Part shown: piece by piece, positions 46,200 to 54,029 of the stretch
How the letters are laid out: every line of letters starts with the position of its first letter
Numbering within the stretch: position 1 is the stretch's first letter
Source: Weeksellaceae bacterium TAE3-ERU29
GTDB lineage: Bacteria; Bacteroidota; Bacteroidia; Flavobacteriales; Weeksellaceae
Length of the DNA stretch: 64,000 bases
Assembly: GCA_019218445.1 (NCBI GenBank)
Contig: JAHUUM010000009.1
Location: forward strand, 24,919-88,918
Reading direction: 5' to 3'
The notes under the pieces: generated by a model
The model's database searches: none
What the model saw: the letters and a program-made list of their open reading frames with translations, nothing else
Told to the model about the DNA's origin: nothing
Program-made: the position numbers and the translations under genes

Positions 46200-47129
46200 A
46201 TGGCAAAAACAAATTCTAATAATACTACAAAGTTAATCTTATCTGTTATATTTTTAACCTTATTTTTCTCCGGTTTAGGAATTTCCATCGGATATCATTA
46301 TTTAATAAAGCCTAAAACTGCCAATCAAGCTAAATTAGCAGGAGAATTGGAGAAAATGGAACTTCAATACAAAGTTTTAAACAAAAAATTTAAACAAACA
46401 CAATCAGTTTTAAAAGATTTAGAAAACCGAGATGAATATGTTTATCGTTCTTTTTTTGAGCTTACTCCTATAGATGAAGATGTTAGAAAATCAGGGTTTG
46501 GTGGAACAGACAGATATGCTGACTTTTCATCACTTACTTATGCTGATTTAGTAAAAGAAACTAGCGAAAATTTAGACATTATAAATAAAAGATTAGTGAT
46601 TCAATCTAAATCTTTAGATGAAATAATTGAATCCGCTAAGAAAAAAGATGAAATGTTCCGTCATTTACCTGCTATTCAACCAATTGCCAACAAAGATTTA
46701 AAACATATAGCATCGGGCTACGGAATGCGTTTACATCCTATTTTAAAAATAGGAAAAATGCACTGGGGTACTGACTTTGCCGCAGCTGCAGGAACTCCTA
46801 TTTACGCAACAGGAGATGCAACTGTAAAACAAGCGGGAACTTCCGGTGGATATGGAAATGTTGTAGTTTTAGATCATGGATACGGATACGAAACTGTGTA
46901 CGGACACATGAGTAAAATTAAAGCAAAACAAGGTCAAAAAGTAAAACGTGGGGATATTATAGGGTTTGTAGGAAGTACAGGTTTATCTACCGGTCCACAC
47001 TTACATTATGAGGTACATAAAAATGGTGAGCGAGTTGACCCAATGCACTTTTTCTACGAAGATGTAAGTCCGGATGAGTTTAAAAAGATTTATAATAAAT
47101 CTCAAGAAATGAATATTTCTCTGGACTAA
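46200..47129 (+). CDS. M23-family murein endopeptidase, membrane-anchored
   Basis: Peptidoglycan endopeptidase of 309 residues. A single N-terminal transmembrane helix (LILSVIFLTLFFSGLGISIGYHYL) is followed by a coiled coil and a C-terminal LytM domain. The zinc-site residues are present: YGMRLHPILKIGKMHWGTDFAAAAGTPIYATG with the His and Asp, and HLHYEVHKNG with the catalytic HxH. It should cut cross-links in the periplasm, so it is likely active. The start at 46200 is preferred because the longer GTG start would include the promoter box. The MerR gene overlaps its stop by one base. Confidence 0.9.
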   Translation: MAKTNSNNTTKLILSVIFLTLFFSGLGISIGYHYLIKPKTANQAKLAGELEKMELQYKVLNKKFKQTQSVLKDLENRDEYVYRSFFELTPIDEDVRKSGFGGTDRYADFSSLTYADLVKETSENLDIINKRLVIQSKSLDEIIESAKKKDEMFRHLPAIQPIANKDLKHIASGYGMRLHPILKIGKMHWGTDFAAAAGTPIYATGDATVKQAGTSGGYGNVVVLDHGYGYETVYGHMSKIKAKQGQKVKRGDIIGFVGSTGLSTGPHLHYEVHKNGERVDPMHFFYEDVSPDEFKKIYNKSQEMNISLD

Positions 47130-47464
47130 TGAATATCAAATTACCTGAGAAATTATATTATAAAATAAGCGAAATTGCAGAGGCTTTTCATGTAAATGCC
47201 TCTCTTTTGCGTTTTTGGGAGAAGGAGTTTGATATTCTCCAGCCAAAAAAAAACAAAAAAGGAAATAGATTTTTTACTCAGGAAGATGTAAAACATTTAA
47301 AGATTATTTATCACTTAGTAAAAGAACGCGGATATACGTTAGACGGTGCAAAAGAAGTCCTTGCAAACAACGCAAAACTAAATGAAGAATTAGAAATCAT
47401 CTTCCGATTAGAAAAAATTAAAGCTGAATTATTACAATTAAAATCTTACTTTGATGAAGGATAA
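47129..47464 (+). CDS. MerR-family transcriptional regulator
   Basis: Protein of 111 residues with a winged-helix MerR DNA-binding domain: KLYYKISEIAEAFHVNASLLRFWEKEFDILQPKKNKKGNRFF, then YTQEDV-like FTQEDVKHLKIIYHLVKERGYTLDGAKEVL. The short C-terminal helix for dimerisation has no cysteine or ligand-binding domain, so an effector cannot be inferred. It overlaps the peptidase stop by a base, a neighbourhood common in Flavobacteriia. The target genes are unknown. Confidence 0.9.
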   Translation: MNIKLPEKLYYKISEIAEAFHVNASLLRFWEKEFDILQPKKNKKGNRFFTQEDVKHLKIIYHLVKERGYTLDGAKEVLANNAKLNEELEIIFRLEKIKAELLQLKSYFDEG

Positions 47465-47693
47465 TAAATATTACTTAATGTCTCAAATGAAGTCAGTCGG
47501 AATGGCTTATATATGTTGGTTTATTCTGGGTTGCCATTATGCTTACTTAGGTAAATGGGGTTGGCAAATTTTATATTGGATTACTCTTGGTGGTTTTGGA
47601 ATTTGGGCTTTTTTTGATTTATTTTTAATTCCTGCTAAAGTGAATAATCACAATAGAGTTATCTCTCAAAGAATAGAAGAATTAGATAAATAA
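47454..47693 (+). CDS. TM2-domain membrane protein
   Basis: Protein of 79 residues with the TM2 pattern: SVGMAYICWFILGCHYAYLGKWGWQILYWITLGGFGIWAFFDLFLIP. It has two helices and a short loop. The ATG at 47454 is preferred to the TTG one codon upstream. It overlaps the MerR gene by 11 bp. A basic C-terminus follows the second helix. No specific function is known for bacterial TM2 proteins of this size. Confidence 0.85.
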   Translation: MKDNKYYLMSQMKSVGMAYICWFILGCHYAYLGKWGWQILYWITLGGFGIWAFFDLFLIPAKVNNHNRVISQRIEELDK

Positions 47694-47713
47694 GATTAAC
47701 CCATATCTAATCA

Positions 47714-48496
47714 ATGAAAAATATTAGTGTACTCGGGTGTGGCTGGTTAGGATTTCCACTTGCCAAAAAACTTTCAAAATTAAATTATAAGGTAAAAGGT
47801 TCTACCACTTCTTTATCTAAAATCAATATCTTAAAAGAAAATGGAATTTCGCCTTTCATTATTAATATTAAAGAAAATAAAGGCGATCTCTCTACATTTT
47901 TACAAAGCGAAATATTGATTATTGCTGTTCCGCCTTATCAGTTTTCCAATAATAATTTTATTCAATTAATGGAAAAAGTGAAAGCAAGCGATATTCAATA
48001 TATTTTGCATGTGAGTTCTACCTCGGCATATGCAAATGATAATCAAACAAAAACAGAAGATTCACCTGTACAGGAAAATCAAGTGTGTGAAATAGAAAAA
48101 TTACTTTCGCTAGGAGAAAAAACCTTTACTATTGTTCGTTTTGGCGGACTGATAGGCGACGGAAGAAATCCGTATAATTTTTTGAGTCGTTCAGAAGAAT
48201 TTAAAAATTCCGAAGGTTTTATTAATTATATTCATCAAGACGATTGCGTACAAATTATCACCGAGATTATTCAACAAAATAAATGGAACAAAACGTTTAA
48301 TGCAGTTGCATCAACTCACCCCAAACGCATTGACTTTTATAATACCTTACGAGAAAAACGAGGACTTTCTCCCATCACTCCAACCACCAAAGAAAGCCAT
48401 TGGAAAATTATTGATAATTCTTATTTAAAAAAGACGTTAAATTATTCTTTTATTTGGGATGATGTTACAGAGGCAGCTTTAGCTATGGAAGAATAA
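47714..48496 (+). CDS. NAD(P)-binding SDR/YeeZ-like protein
   Basis: Rossmann-fold protein of 260 residues. ISVLGCGWLGFPLAKKLSKLNYKVKGSTTS is a cofactor-binding start with GxGxxG-like spacing. Later IIAVPPYQF, HVSSTSAYAND, EKTFTIVRFGGLIGDGRNP and INYIHQDDCVQII resemble nucleoside-diphosphate-sugar epimerase relatives such as YeeZ. The classical YxxxK pair is not clear. It could be a sugar-nucleotide or small-molecule oxidoreductase. It lies in the same operon, before lpxB. Confidence 0.82.
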   Translation: MKNISVLGCGWLGFPLAKKLSKLNYKVKGSTTSLSKINILKENGISPFIINIKENKGDLSTFLQSEILIIAVPPYQFSNNNFIQLMEKVKASDIQYILHVSSTSAYANDNQTKTEDSPVQENQVCEIEKLLSLGEKTFTIVRFGGLIGDGRNPYNFLSRSEEFKNSEGFINYIHQDDCVQIITEIIQQNKWNKTFNAVASTHPKRIDFYNTLREKRGLSPITPTTKESHWKIIDNSYLKKTLNYSFIWDDVTEAALAMEE

Positions 48497-48521
48497 ATTA
48501 GATACTCAATTTTATTTTTTA

Positions 48522-48529
48522 TATGTTTG
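48522..48529 (+). promoter_or_regulatory. -7 promoter element of lpxB
   Basis: TATGTTTG fits TAnnTTTG, 19 bp before the lpxB ATG at 48548, in the 51 bp gap after the SDR gene. The -33 TTG is not clear. Confidence 0.4.
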
Positions 48530-48547
48530 CGTTACATAAATAAGTTT

Positions 48548-49660
48548 ATGAAATATTACATTATTGCCGGAGAGGCTTCGGGGGATTTACATGCCTCTAA
48601 CCTGATGAAAGAAATCAAAAAGAAAGATGCCAACGCAGAATTTCGTTTTTGGGGCGGAGATTTAATGCAACAACAAGGTGGAACTTTAGTAAAGCATTAT
48701 AAAGATTTAGCTTTTATGGGTTTTGCAGAGGTAATAATGAATTTGAGAACTATCCTGACTAATATTAAAGTTTGTAAAAGTGATATTGTTTCTTGGCAAC
48801 CGGATAAATTAATTTTGGTAGATTATCCCGGTTTTAATTTAAGAATTGCTCCTTTTGCTAAATCAAAAGGAATAGAAGTTATTTATTATATTTCGCCACA
48901 AATATGGGCTTGGAAAACAGGGCGGGTTCATAAAATAAAAAAATATGTAGACCAAATGTTAGTTATCCTTCCTTTTGAAAAGGATTTTTATGCTAAATAC
49001 GGAATGGAAGTCGATTTTGTAGGACATCCGTTATTAGACGCAATTGAACAAAGGGAAACTCCAAATGAGACAGAGTTCAAAAAGAAATGGAATTTAGATT
49101 CTCGTCCGATTATTGCTCTTTTACCCGGAAGTAGAAAACAGGAAATCAAAACAAAATTACCAATTATGTTATCTGTTGTAAAAGACTTTCCTGATTATCA
49201 GTTTGTAGTAGCAGGAGCTCCGGGGCAAGATAAATCTTTTTATTCCTCTTATCTGAATGATTCAATTAAATTAGTAGAAAATGAAACTTATAATTTACTG
49301 CAACTTTCTCATGCTGCTTTGGTTACATCGGGTACTGCAACTTTAGAAACTGCATTACTTAATGTTCCGGAAGTCGTTTGCTATAAAGGCAGTAGAATTT
49401 CTTACGAAATCGGAAAACGACTTATAAAACATATTGAATATATTTCTTTGGTAAATTTAATAATGGACAAAGAAGTGGTAAAAGAATTAATTCAAAATGA
49501 ATTGAATTATAAAAATCTAAAAAAAGAATTATCTGCTATATTGAGTGGAAACAAACGAGAGGAAATTTTAAAAAATTATTCAGAAATTAGAAATAAACTA
49601 GGCGGAACAGGTGCATCTGAAAGAACAGCAGATTTAATTACAAATAAAAAAATCGTGTGA
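48548..49660 (+). CDS. lpxB: Lipid-A-disaccharide synthase
   Basis: Peripheral-membrane glycosyltransferase (GT19) joining UDP-diacylglucosamine and lipid X in lipid A synthesis. It starts MKYYIIAGEASGDLHASNLMKE and shows FWGGDLMQQQGG, FMGFAEVI, LVDYPGFNLRIA, YYISPQIWAWKTGRV and FVGHPLLDAI. The donor half contains LLPGSRKQEI and TSGTATLETALL. The ATG at 48548 is chosen because it gives the conserved start; a TTG at 48527 would overlap the promoter box. The stop codon forms part of the terminator stem. Confidence 0.97.
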   Translation: MKYYIIAGEASGDLHASNLMKEIKKKDANAEFRFWGGDLMQQQGGTLVKHYKDLAFMGFAEVIMNLRTILTNIKVCKSDIVSWQPDKLILVDYPGFNLRIAPFAKSKGIEVIYYISPQIWAWKTGRVHKIKKYVDQMLVILPFEKDFYAKYGMEVDFVGHPLLDAIEQRETPNETEFKKKWNLDSRPIIALLPGSRKQEIKTKLPIMLSVVKDFPDYQFVVAGAPGQDKSFYSSYLNDSIKLVENETYNLLQLSHAALVTSGTATLETALLNVPEVVCYKGSRISYEIGKRLIKHIEYISLVNLIMDKEVVKELIQNELNYKNLKKELSAILSGNKREEILKNYSEIRNKLGGTGASERTADLITNKKIV

Positions 49661-49676
49661 ATCAACACACGATTTT
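49649..49676. terminator. Bidirectional terminator after lpxB
   Basis: Stem AAAATCGTGTG/CACACGATTTT with a short A-rich loop, arms at 49649-49659 and 49666-49676. It overlaps the lpxB stop codon and lies 6 bp before the end of the convergent DUF4136 gene. Confidence 0.85.
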
Positions 49677-49681
49677 CTAAA

Positions 49682-50212
49682 TTATTTCTTTGGCGGATAC
49701 TTCGATAAAATCTCATCTACCGCTTTAGGTATTCTTTCCGCTTTATCTGTAATTCGGTATAAATTCAAACCTGAACCCACTCCTTGCCATACTAAAATAT
49801 TATTCTTAGCATCTACAAAATCTAAAACTAAAGTTCCGTCTTTATAGTTAACCATTCTCGGAGAATACCAGTATCCGTTCATCCCCCAAGGTCCCCACCA
49901 TGGAGTGTACCAAGGCATTACGTCTACATGATTTTCTGTTTTTGCAGAAATATTTATAATTATATCTGCACTATTCTCATCAGAAGCTACTTGAAAACCT
50001 TTATTTTCTAAATTTTTCTGAATTGCCCCTACTACTCTTCTTTTGTCTAAATCATTCATTTTAAGGTCTTTTAATCCCTTATCATGAAAAGCAAAAGTTC
50101 TATATTGTGTAAAGTTTGCATTTCTATCATAATCAGAAGAAACACTTACCGTTCCGCAAGAAGTTAATGCTAACAGCATTACCATTCCTAAAATTGATAG
50201 TATTTTATTCAT
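49682..50212 (-). CDS. DUF4136 lipoprotein
   Basis: Lipoprotein of 176 residues, with a signal ending LALTSC (Cys19). The DUF4136 domain follows: SVSSDYDRNANFTQYRTFAFHD, RRVVGAIQKNLENKGFQVASDENSADIIINISAKTE, and a Trp/Pro-rich loop PWYTPWWGPWGMNGYW, then GTLVLDFVDAKNNILVWQGVGSG. The family is common in Gram-negative outer membranes, with no assigned function. It lies just after the DUF5522 gene on the same strand. Confidence 0.88.
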   Translation of the reverse strand: MNKILSILGMVMLLALTSCGTVSVSSDYDRNANFTQYRTFAFHDKGLKDLKMNDLDKRRVVGAIQKNLENKGFQVASDENSADIIINISAKTENHVDVMPWYTPWWGPWGMNGYWYSPRMVNYKDGTLVLDFVDAKNNILVWQGVGSGLNLYRITDKAERIPKAVDEILSKYPPKK

Positions 50213-50249
50213 AATAAAGAAGTTTTACAATAATTGTTCCATTAGAATA

Positions 50250-50426
50250 CTAACCTTTTCTTTTTGAGTTATATGAATTTGTTTTTTTATCATACCCGTA
50301 AGGACAATGTTTACAACCGCTTTCACAACAATACCCTCGTTTTAAATGATATTGTCTTGTCATTACTTTATAGCCTTCGGGAGATAAATAGTAGTCTCCT
50401 TCTTCTAATGGGATTTTTTTCCTCAT
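50250..50426 (-). CDS. DUF5522 small cysteine-rich protein
   Basis: A 58-residue protein of the DUF5522 family: LEEGDYYLSPEGYKVMTRQYHLKRGYCCESGCKHCPYGYDKK and a short basic tail. The four cysteines (YCCxxxCxxC pattern) suggest a metal site, likely zinc or iron-sulfur. The ATG overlaps the aroA stop by one base (TAATG), so translation is coupled to aroA. It is too short for many gene finders. Function unknown. Confidence 0.85.
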   Translation of the reverse strand: MRKKIPLEEGDYYLSPEGYKVMTRQYHLKRGYCCESGCKHCPYGYDKKTNSYNSKRKG

Positions 50427-51646
50427 TAATATAAAACGTTAAACCCTACTTTTTCTAAATCTCTCCAATAATTAGGATACGACTTTTCTACTACTTCCGG
50501 CTCATTTATTTGTATTTTATGTAATAATGCAAAAGGGGCAAAACTCATGGCCATTCTGTGATCATTATAAGTATCTATACTCGGTGTTTGAAATACTGTA
50601 TTACAAGCTGTTATCTCTATTGAATCATCATCTATAATAGTTTCTACTCCACACTTTTTCAATTCATTTTGTAAAGCCAATAATCTATCTGTTTCTTTAA
50701 TTTTAAGTGTATGGAGTCCGGTTAATTTAGCTTTTATCTGTAATCCTGCACAAGTTACGGCTATAGTTTGAGCAATATCCGGTGTTTCATTTAAGTCTAA
50801 CTCTATATAATCTTTTGGAATAAAGGCATAATCTTTCCTAAGTATTATTGCATTTTCATGCCAATAGGTTCTCACTCCAAAGTTTTCCTCAAATATTTTA
50901 CTGATTTTAGCATCTCCTTGTAAACTATCTTTTTTGTAAGTCTTTAAACTAATTTGGCATTCTTTTGAAAAAGCAGCAATACTAAACCAATAAGAAGCTG
51001 AGCTCCAGTCTGATTCTACTACCACTTCTCCACAAGCACTACGCTGTAATGGATAAACTTTTATTCCATTTTCTAACCAATTCACTTCTACTCCAATAGA
51101 TTCTAATTGAGCTTTTGTCATTTCTATATAAGGCTTAGATGTAAGCGGTGTTGTGAAATTGATTCTAAGCCCATTCGGGAAAGTTGGAGCTACTAACATT
51201 AATGCAGAAATATACTGACTGCTTATATTTGCGGCCACATCTATTTCTTCTATATCAGTTTTATCTCCATTGATTTTTATTGGAGGGAAACCTTCTTTTT
51301 TTAAATACTCAATATTAGCCCCGATTTTATTAAGTGCTGAAACTAATGGTTCAATTGGTCTTTCTTGCATACGTTCAGAGCCTGTAAGCTCCACTTCATC
51401 TTCTTGAAAAGCAAAATAAGCAGTAAGAAAACGCATAGCTGTTCCGGCATGGTGAATATCTATTAATTGTCTTTTTTTACTAAGAGCTTTTTTTAATAAT
51501 TGAGTATCTTGTGCATCTGACAAATTATGAATCGTCTTAATTCCGGGATACAATTTCTGTAATATCAGCCAACGGTTACTCTCACTTTTAGATCCTCCTA
51601 TATTGATTTCTCCAAATATCTCCTTTGAATGATGAATTAATGTCAT
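50426..51646 (-). CDS. aroA: 3-phosphoshikimate 1-carboxyvinyltransferase (EPSP synthase)
   Basis: Enzyme of the shikimate pathway, joining shikimate-3-phosphate and phosphoenolpyruvate. Visible features are GGSKSESNRWLILQ at about residues 18-31, GTAMRFLTAYFA at about 68-79, ERMQERPIEPLV, ISSQYISALMLVAP, and TYNDHRMAMSFAPFAL near the C-terminus. The 406-residue length is a little below the E. coli enzyme. It is coupled upstream to mazG by a one-base stop/start overlap and downstream to the DUF5522 gene by the same arrangement. Confidence 0.95.
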   Translation of the reverse strand: MTLIHHSKEIFGEINIGGSKSESNRWLILQKLYPGIKTIHNLSDAQDTQLLKKALSKKRQLIDIHHAGTAMRFLTAYFAFQEDEVELTGSERMQERPIEPLVSALNKIGANIEYLKKEGFPPIKINGDKTDIEEIDVAANISSQYISALMLVAPTFPNGLRINFTTPLTSKPYIEMTKAQLESIGVEVNWLENGIKVYPLQRSACGEVVVESDWSSASYWFSIAAFSKECQISLKTYKKDSLQGDAKISKIFEENFGVRTYWHENAIILRKDYAFIPKDYIELDLNETPDIAQTIAVTCAGLQIKAKLTGLHTLKIKETDRLLALQNELKKCGVETIIDDDSIEITACNTVFQTPSIDTYNDHRMAMSFAPFALLHKIQINEPEVVEKSYPNYWRDLEKVGFNVLY

Positions 51647-51975
51647 TAGCTATATAGTTTAGGGTTATTAGCATGTCTATCGTGATCTCTTTCAGTTTTC
51701 ACTTTCATTTTACGCTCGAATGCTTTTTCTAAGTCTACTCCTGTTTGGTTAGCCAAACATACAGCTACAAAAATCACATCTGCAAGCTCTTCTCCTAAAT
51801 CTTTATTCTTATCAGATTCCTTTTCGCTTTGTTCTCCATAACGACGAGCAATAATTCGTGCTACTTCTCCCACCTCCTCGGTAAGTTGAGCCATATTTGT
51901 TAGCTCATTAAAATAACGAACTCCATGACTTTTTATCCATTCGTCTACTTGATTTTGTATTTCCTTTAATGACAT
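51646..51975 (-). CDS. MazG-like nucleotide pyrophosphohydrolase
   Basis: All-alpha NTP pyrophosphohydrolase of 109 residues with the metal-binding EExxE...ExxD pattern in NMAQLTEEVGEVARIIARRYGEQ and LGEELADVIFVAVCLANQTGVDLEKAFERKMKVK. Such enzymes remove odd or excess nucleotides. The ATG at 51975 is preferred to one at 52011, since the conserved region begins MSLKEIQNQVDEWI and the longer form would run through the palindromic terminator region. Its TAA overlaps the aroA ATG by one base. Confidence 0.88.
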   Translation of the reverse strand: MSLKEIQNQVDEWIKSHGVRYFNELTNMAQLTEEVGEVARIIARRYGEQSEKESDKNKDLGEELADVIFVAVCLANQTGVDLEKAFERKMKVKTERDHDRHANNPKLYS

Positions 51976-52001
51976 TCCCGATATTTTTCCGAAATTTATA
52001 A

Positions 52002-52029
52002 AAAAAACCACAAATATTTGTGGTTTTTT
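52002..52029 (-). terminator. Terminator ending the flippase-to-DUF4254 operon
   Basis: A perfect 28 bp palindrome with A6 and T6 ends and core CCACAAATATTTGTGG. It lies 12 bp after the DUF4254 stop and before mazG, closing the minus-strand operon. Confidence 0.85.
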
Positions 52030-52041
52030 ATGCTTTTTTAA

Positions 52042-52647
52042 TCATTTATTTTTGTACAAGACGGGATTAAAGTCTTCATCATTATACATTTTCATCTGTT
52101 TATAGACTTTCATTTTCTTCTCACCGGACTGTAAATCAGCAATTAGCTCTTCTATTGCAGTTCCTAAATCTACTTTTTGAGTTTCTAAAACGTTTAACTT
52201 TTCTTGAGATTTTCCTCGGTGTTCATCAGAAGCATTTTCTCTGTTAGCTTCCTCCCTCATGTGATAAACTTTAAGTGCTAAAATAGAAAATCTATCTATT
52301 GCCCATGCCGGACTTTCTGTATTTATTTTTGCTGAAGGTTTTATTTTCACATCTTTTAATTCGTTCAAAAACCAACTGTCTATAAACTCTACGGTATCCG
52401 TTCTTTCTTGATTAGATTTATCTATCCATCGCTTTATTTTCAATGCTTCCACCGCGTCTATTTCCGGATCTCTGATGATGTCTTCTAAATGCCACTGAAC
52501 AGTATCTATCCAATTTTTACGATATAATAAATGATCTATTGAGTCTGAAGGATAAGGATTGTTAAGTTCAGCATATACATCATCTTTTTTATGATAATCA
52601 TTGATACTCTCTTCAAAAATTTCCCAGGCTTTTTTTGTAATATTCAT
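52042..52647 (-). CDS. DUF4254 protein
   Basis: Cytosolic, mostly helical protein of 201 residues in the DUF4254 family, common in Bacteroidota and often beside envelope genes. Characteristic parts are LLYRKNWIDTVQWHLEDIIRDPEID, IKRWIDKSNQERTDTVEFID, and TESPAWAIDRFSILALKVYHMREEANR. The ATG directly follows the DUF4837 stop with no gap. No signal peptide. Function unknown. Confidence 0.88.
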   Translation of the reverse strand: MNITKKAWEIFEESINDYHKKDDVYAELNNPYPSDSIDHLLYRKNWIDTVQWHLEDIIRDPEIDAVEALKIKRWIDKSNQERTDTVEFIDSWFLNELKDVKIKPSAKINTESPAWAIDRFSILALKVYHMREEANRENASDEHRGKSQEKLNVLETQKVDLGTAIEELIADLQSGEKKMKVYKQMKMYNDEDFNPVLYKNK

Positions 52648-53784
52648 TTATTTAATTTTAAAAGTTGTAAATAATCCTTCCATTGAAGTTAAATAATCTC
52701 TTTTTTTACTTTTCCCTTGATTTAAAGGTGCAAATAAAACGGCTTGTGCTATATATAATTGATGATTATTTTTATCTAAAAGTGCTTTAATAGTATAAGG
52801 ACCTCCCATTTGGGAAAGTGTCATAGACCACCAACCTTGTGATTCGTAAGCAAATACATTTTTAGATGGAGCTTTTAATTTTTTAAAATCATAAGAATCC
52901 ATTAAAATAGGATTTTTCTCTACCTGAACATAATCTTTTACTTCCACTTTTATAGAATCATTTCCGTTTTTGACATATTCCATTTGTGGCTCTTTTCCTC
53001 CCTCTGTATATTTTGCAGAAATAGAATCACTTATTTTTATTAAATCTTGCAAATTAAGATCCGGCTTGTGATACGGAACTTTATAAACCAATACATTTAA
53101 AATATCAAAAGAAGATTTATTTATTAAATTATTTCTGGCATCACGATTAGTAATTGTATTTACCTCATCTTTTCTGTACCAAACAAAATTATCTTCTGAT
53201 TTTACTTTTTTAAAGTCTTTAGGTATTACTAAAGAAACGCCCAAACTATCTAAACTCGGAGTACTACTTTTAGCTTTCTCTGTATAACTTTCCAGTAGAA
53301 AAGAACGGTCTGCCCAACGATAAGTATCTATTATACTATCTTGATTTTTATATAATAAGTTTATAATTTCTTGTGGCGTACTCCCTTGAACTTCTACATA
53401 ACCTTGCGGTCTTGCAAACTTATCTTTTTCTATTGAAATTGAAGGGCTTCCTTTTTTAATATCTAATATTAATCTTGTAGAACTAAATCTGTTTAGATTA
53501 CTTTCATCAAAATGGCGGATTCCAAACATAATTTCCGGTGGATAATATAATCCCGGAAATACTTTCCCGAAAAGTAACGTATCTTCTAAAGCAGGTTCTA
53601 ACTGTTTATACAAATCTTCATCAGAAAATACGGATACCAAATTAATTGGTCCGGATGAAGGTTTTTTATAATCACTTTTATTCGTTTCTTTTCCACAAGA
53701 AACAAATATTAGTAATATAGCTAAAAATAAAAATGGGAATTTTATTAATCCCATTTTTTTAGTGTGATTTTCAAAAATTCCCAT
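52648..53784 (-). CDS. DUF4837 lipoprotein
   Basis: Lipoprotein of 378 residues, with a signal ending IFVSC (Cys about 30, or Cys20 if translation starts at the second Met, MGLIKF). It matches the DUF4837 family: NLVSVFSDEDLYKQLEPALEDTLLFGKVFPGLYYPPEIMFGIRH and the later RWADRSFLLESYTEK and SLVIPKDFKKVK. A long conserved tail has FAYESQGWWSMTLSQMGGPY. Found in Bacteroidota near tat and envelope genes. Role unknown; probably faces the periplasm. Confidence 0.85.
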   Translation of the reverse strand: MGIFENHTKKMGLIKFPFLFLAILLIFVSCGKETNKSDYKKPSSGPINLVSVFSDEDLYKQLEPALEDTLLFGKVFPGLYYPPEIMFGIRHFDESNLNRFSSTRLILDIKKGSPSISIEKDKFARPQGYVEVQGSTPQEIINLLYKNQDSIIDTYRWADRSFLLESYTEKAKSSTPSLDSLGVSLVIPKDFKKVKSEDNFVWYRKDEVNTITNRDARNNLINKSSFDILNVLVYKVPYHKPDLNLQDLIKISDSISAKYTEGGKEPQMEYVKNGNDSIKVEVKDYVQVEKNPILMDSYDFKKLKAPSKNVFAYESQGWWSMTLSQMGGPYTIKALLDKNNHQLYIAQAVLFAPLNQGKSKKRDYLTSMEGLFTTFKIK

Positions 53785-53794
53785 AATTTTATTA

Positions 53795-53989
53795 TTACTT
53801 CGTAATATCTTCTCTTTTTTCCTCTTCTTTTTTCTTATCGTCTTTGGTAGCCTCTTTAAACTCCTTAATTCCAGTACCTAAACCTCGCATTAATTCAGGG
53901 ATTTTTCTACCTCCGAACAATAATAATATAATCACTGCAATAATGATTATTTGCTGAGGACTTGCGAACATGAAAATGGTTGATAACAT
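53795..53989 (-). CDS. tatA: Sec-independent translocase TatA/E
   Basis: TatA-type pore subunit, 64 residues. A single hydrophobic helix ([27 protein letters not shown]) is followed by the amphipathic [11 protein letters not shown] and a charged Lys/Glu tail, the standard layout. [21 protein letters not shown] is family-diagnostic. It lies 10 bp before the DUF4837 gene. No tatC is nearby. The start could also be the Met at residue 7 (MFASPQQII). Confidence 0.93.
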   Translation of the reverse strand: MLSTIFMFASPQQIIIIAVIILLLFGGRKIPELMRGLGTGIKEFKEATKDDKKKEEEKREDITK

Positions 53990-54029
53990 AGTTGTCTTTT
54001 TTACAAATTTAATAAATCTTTTTTACAAA

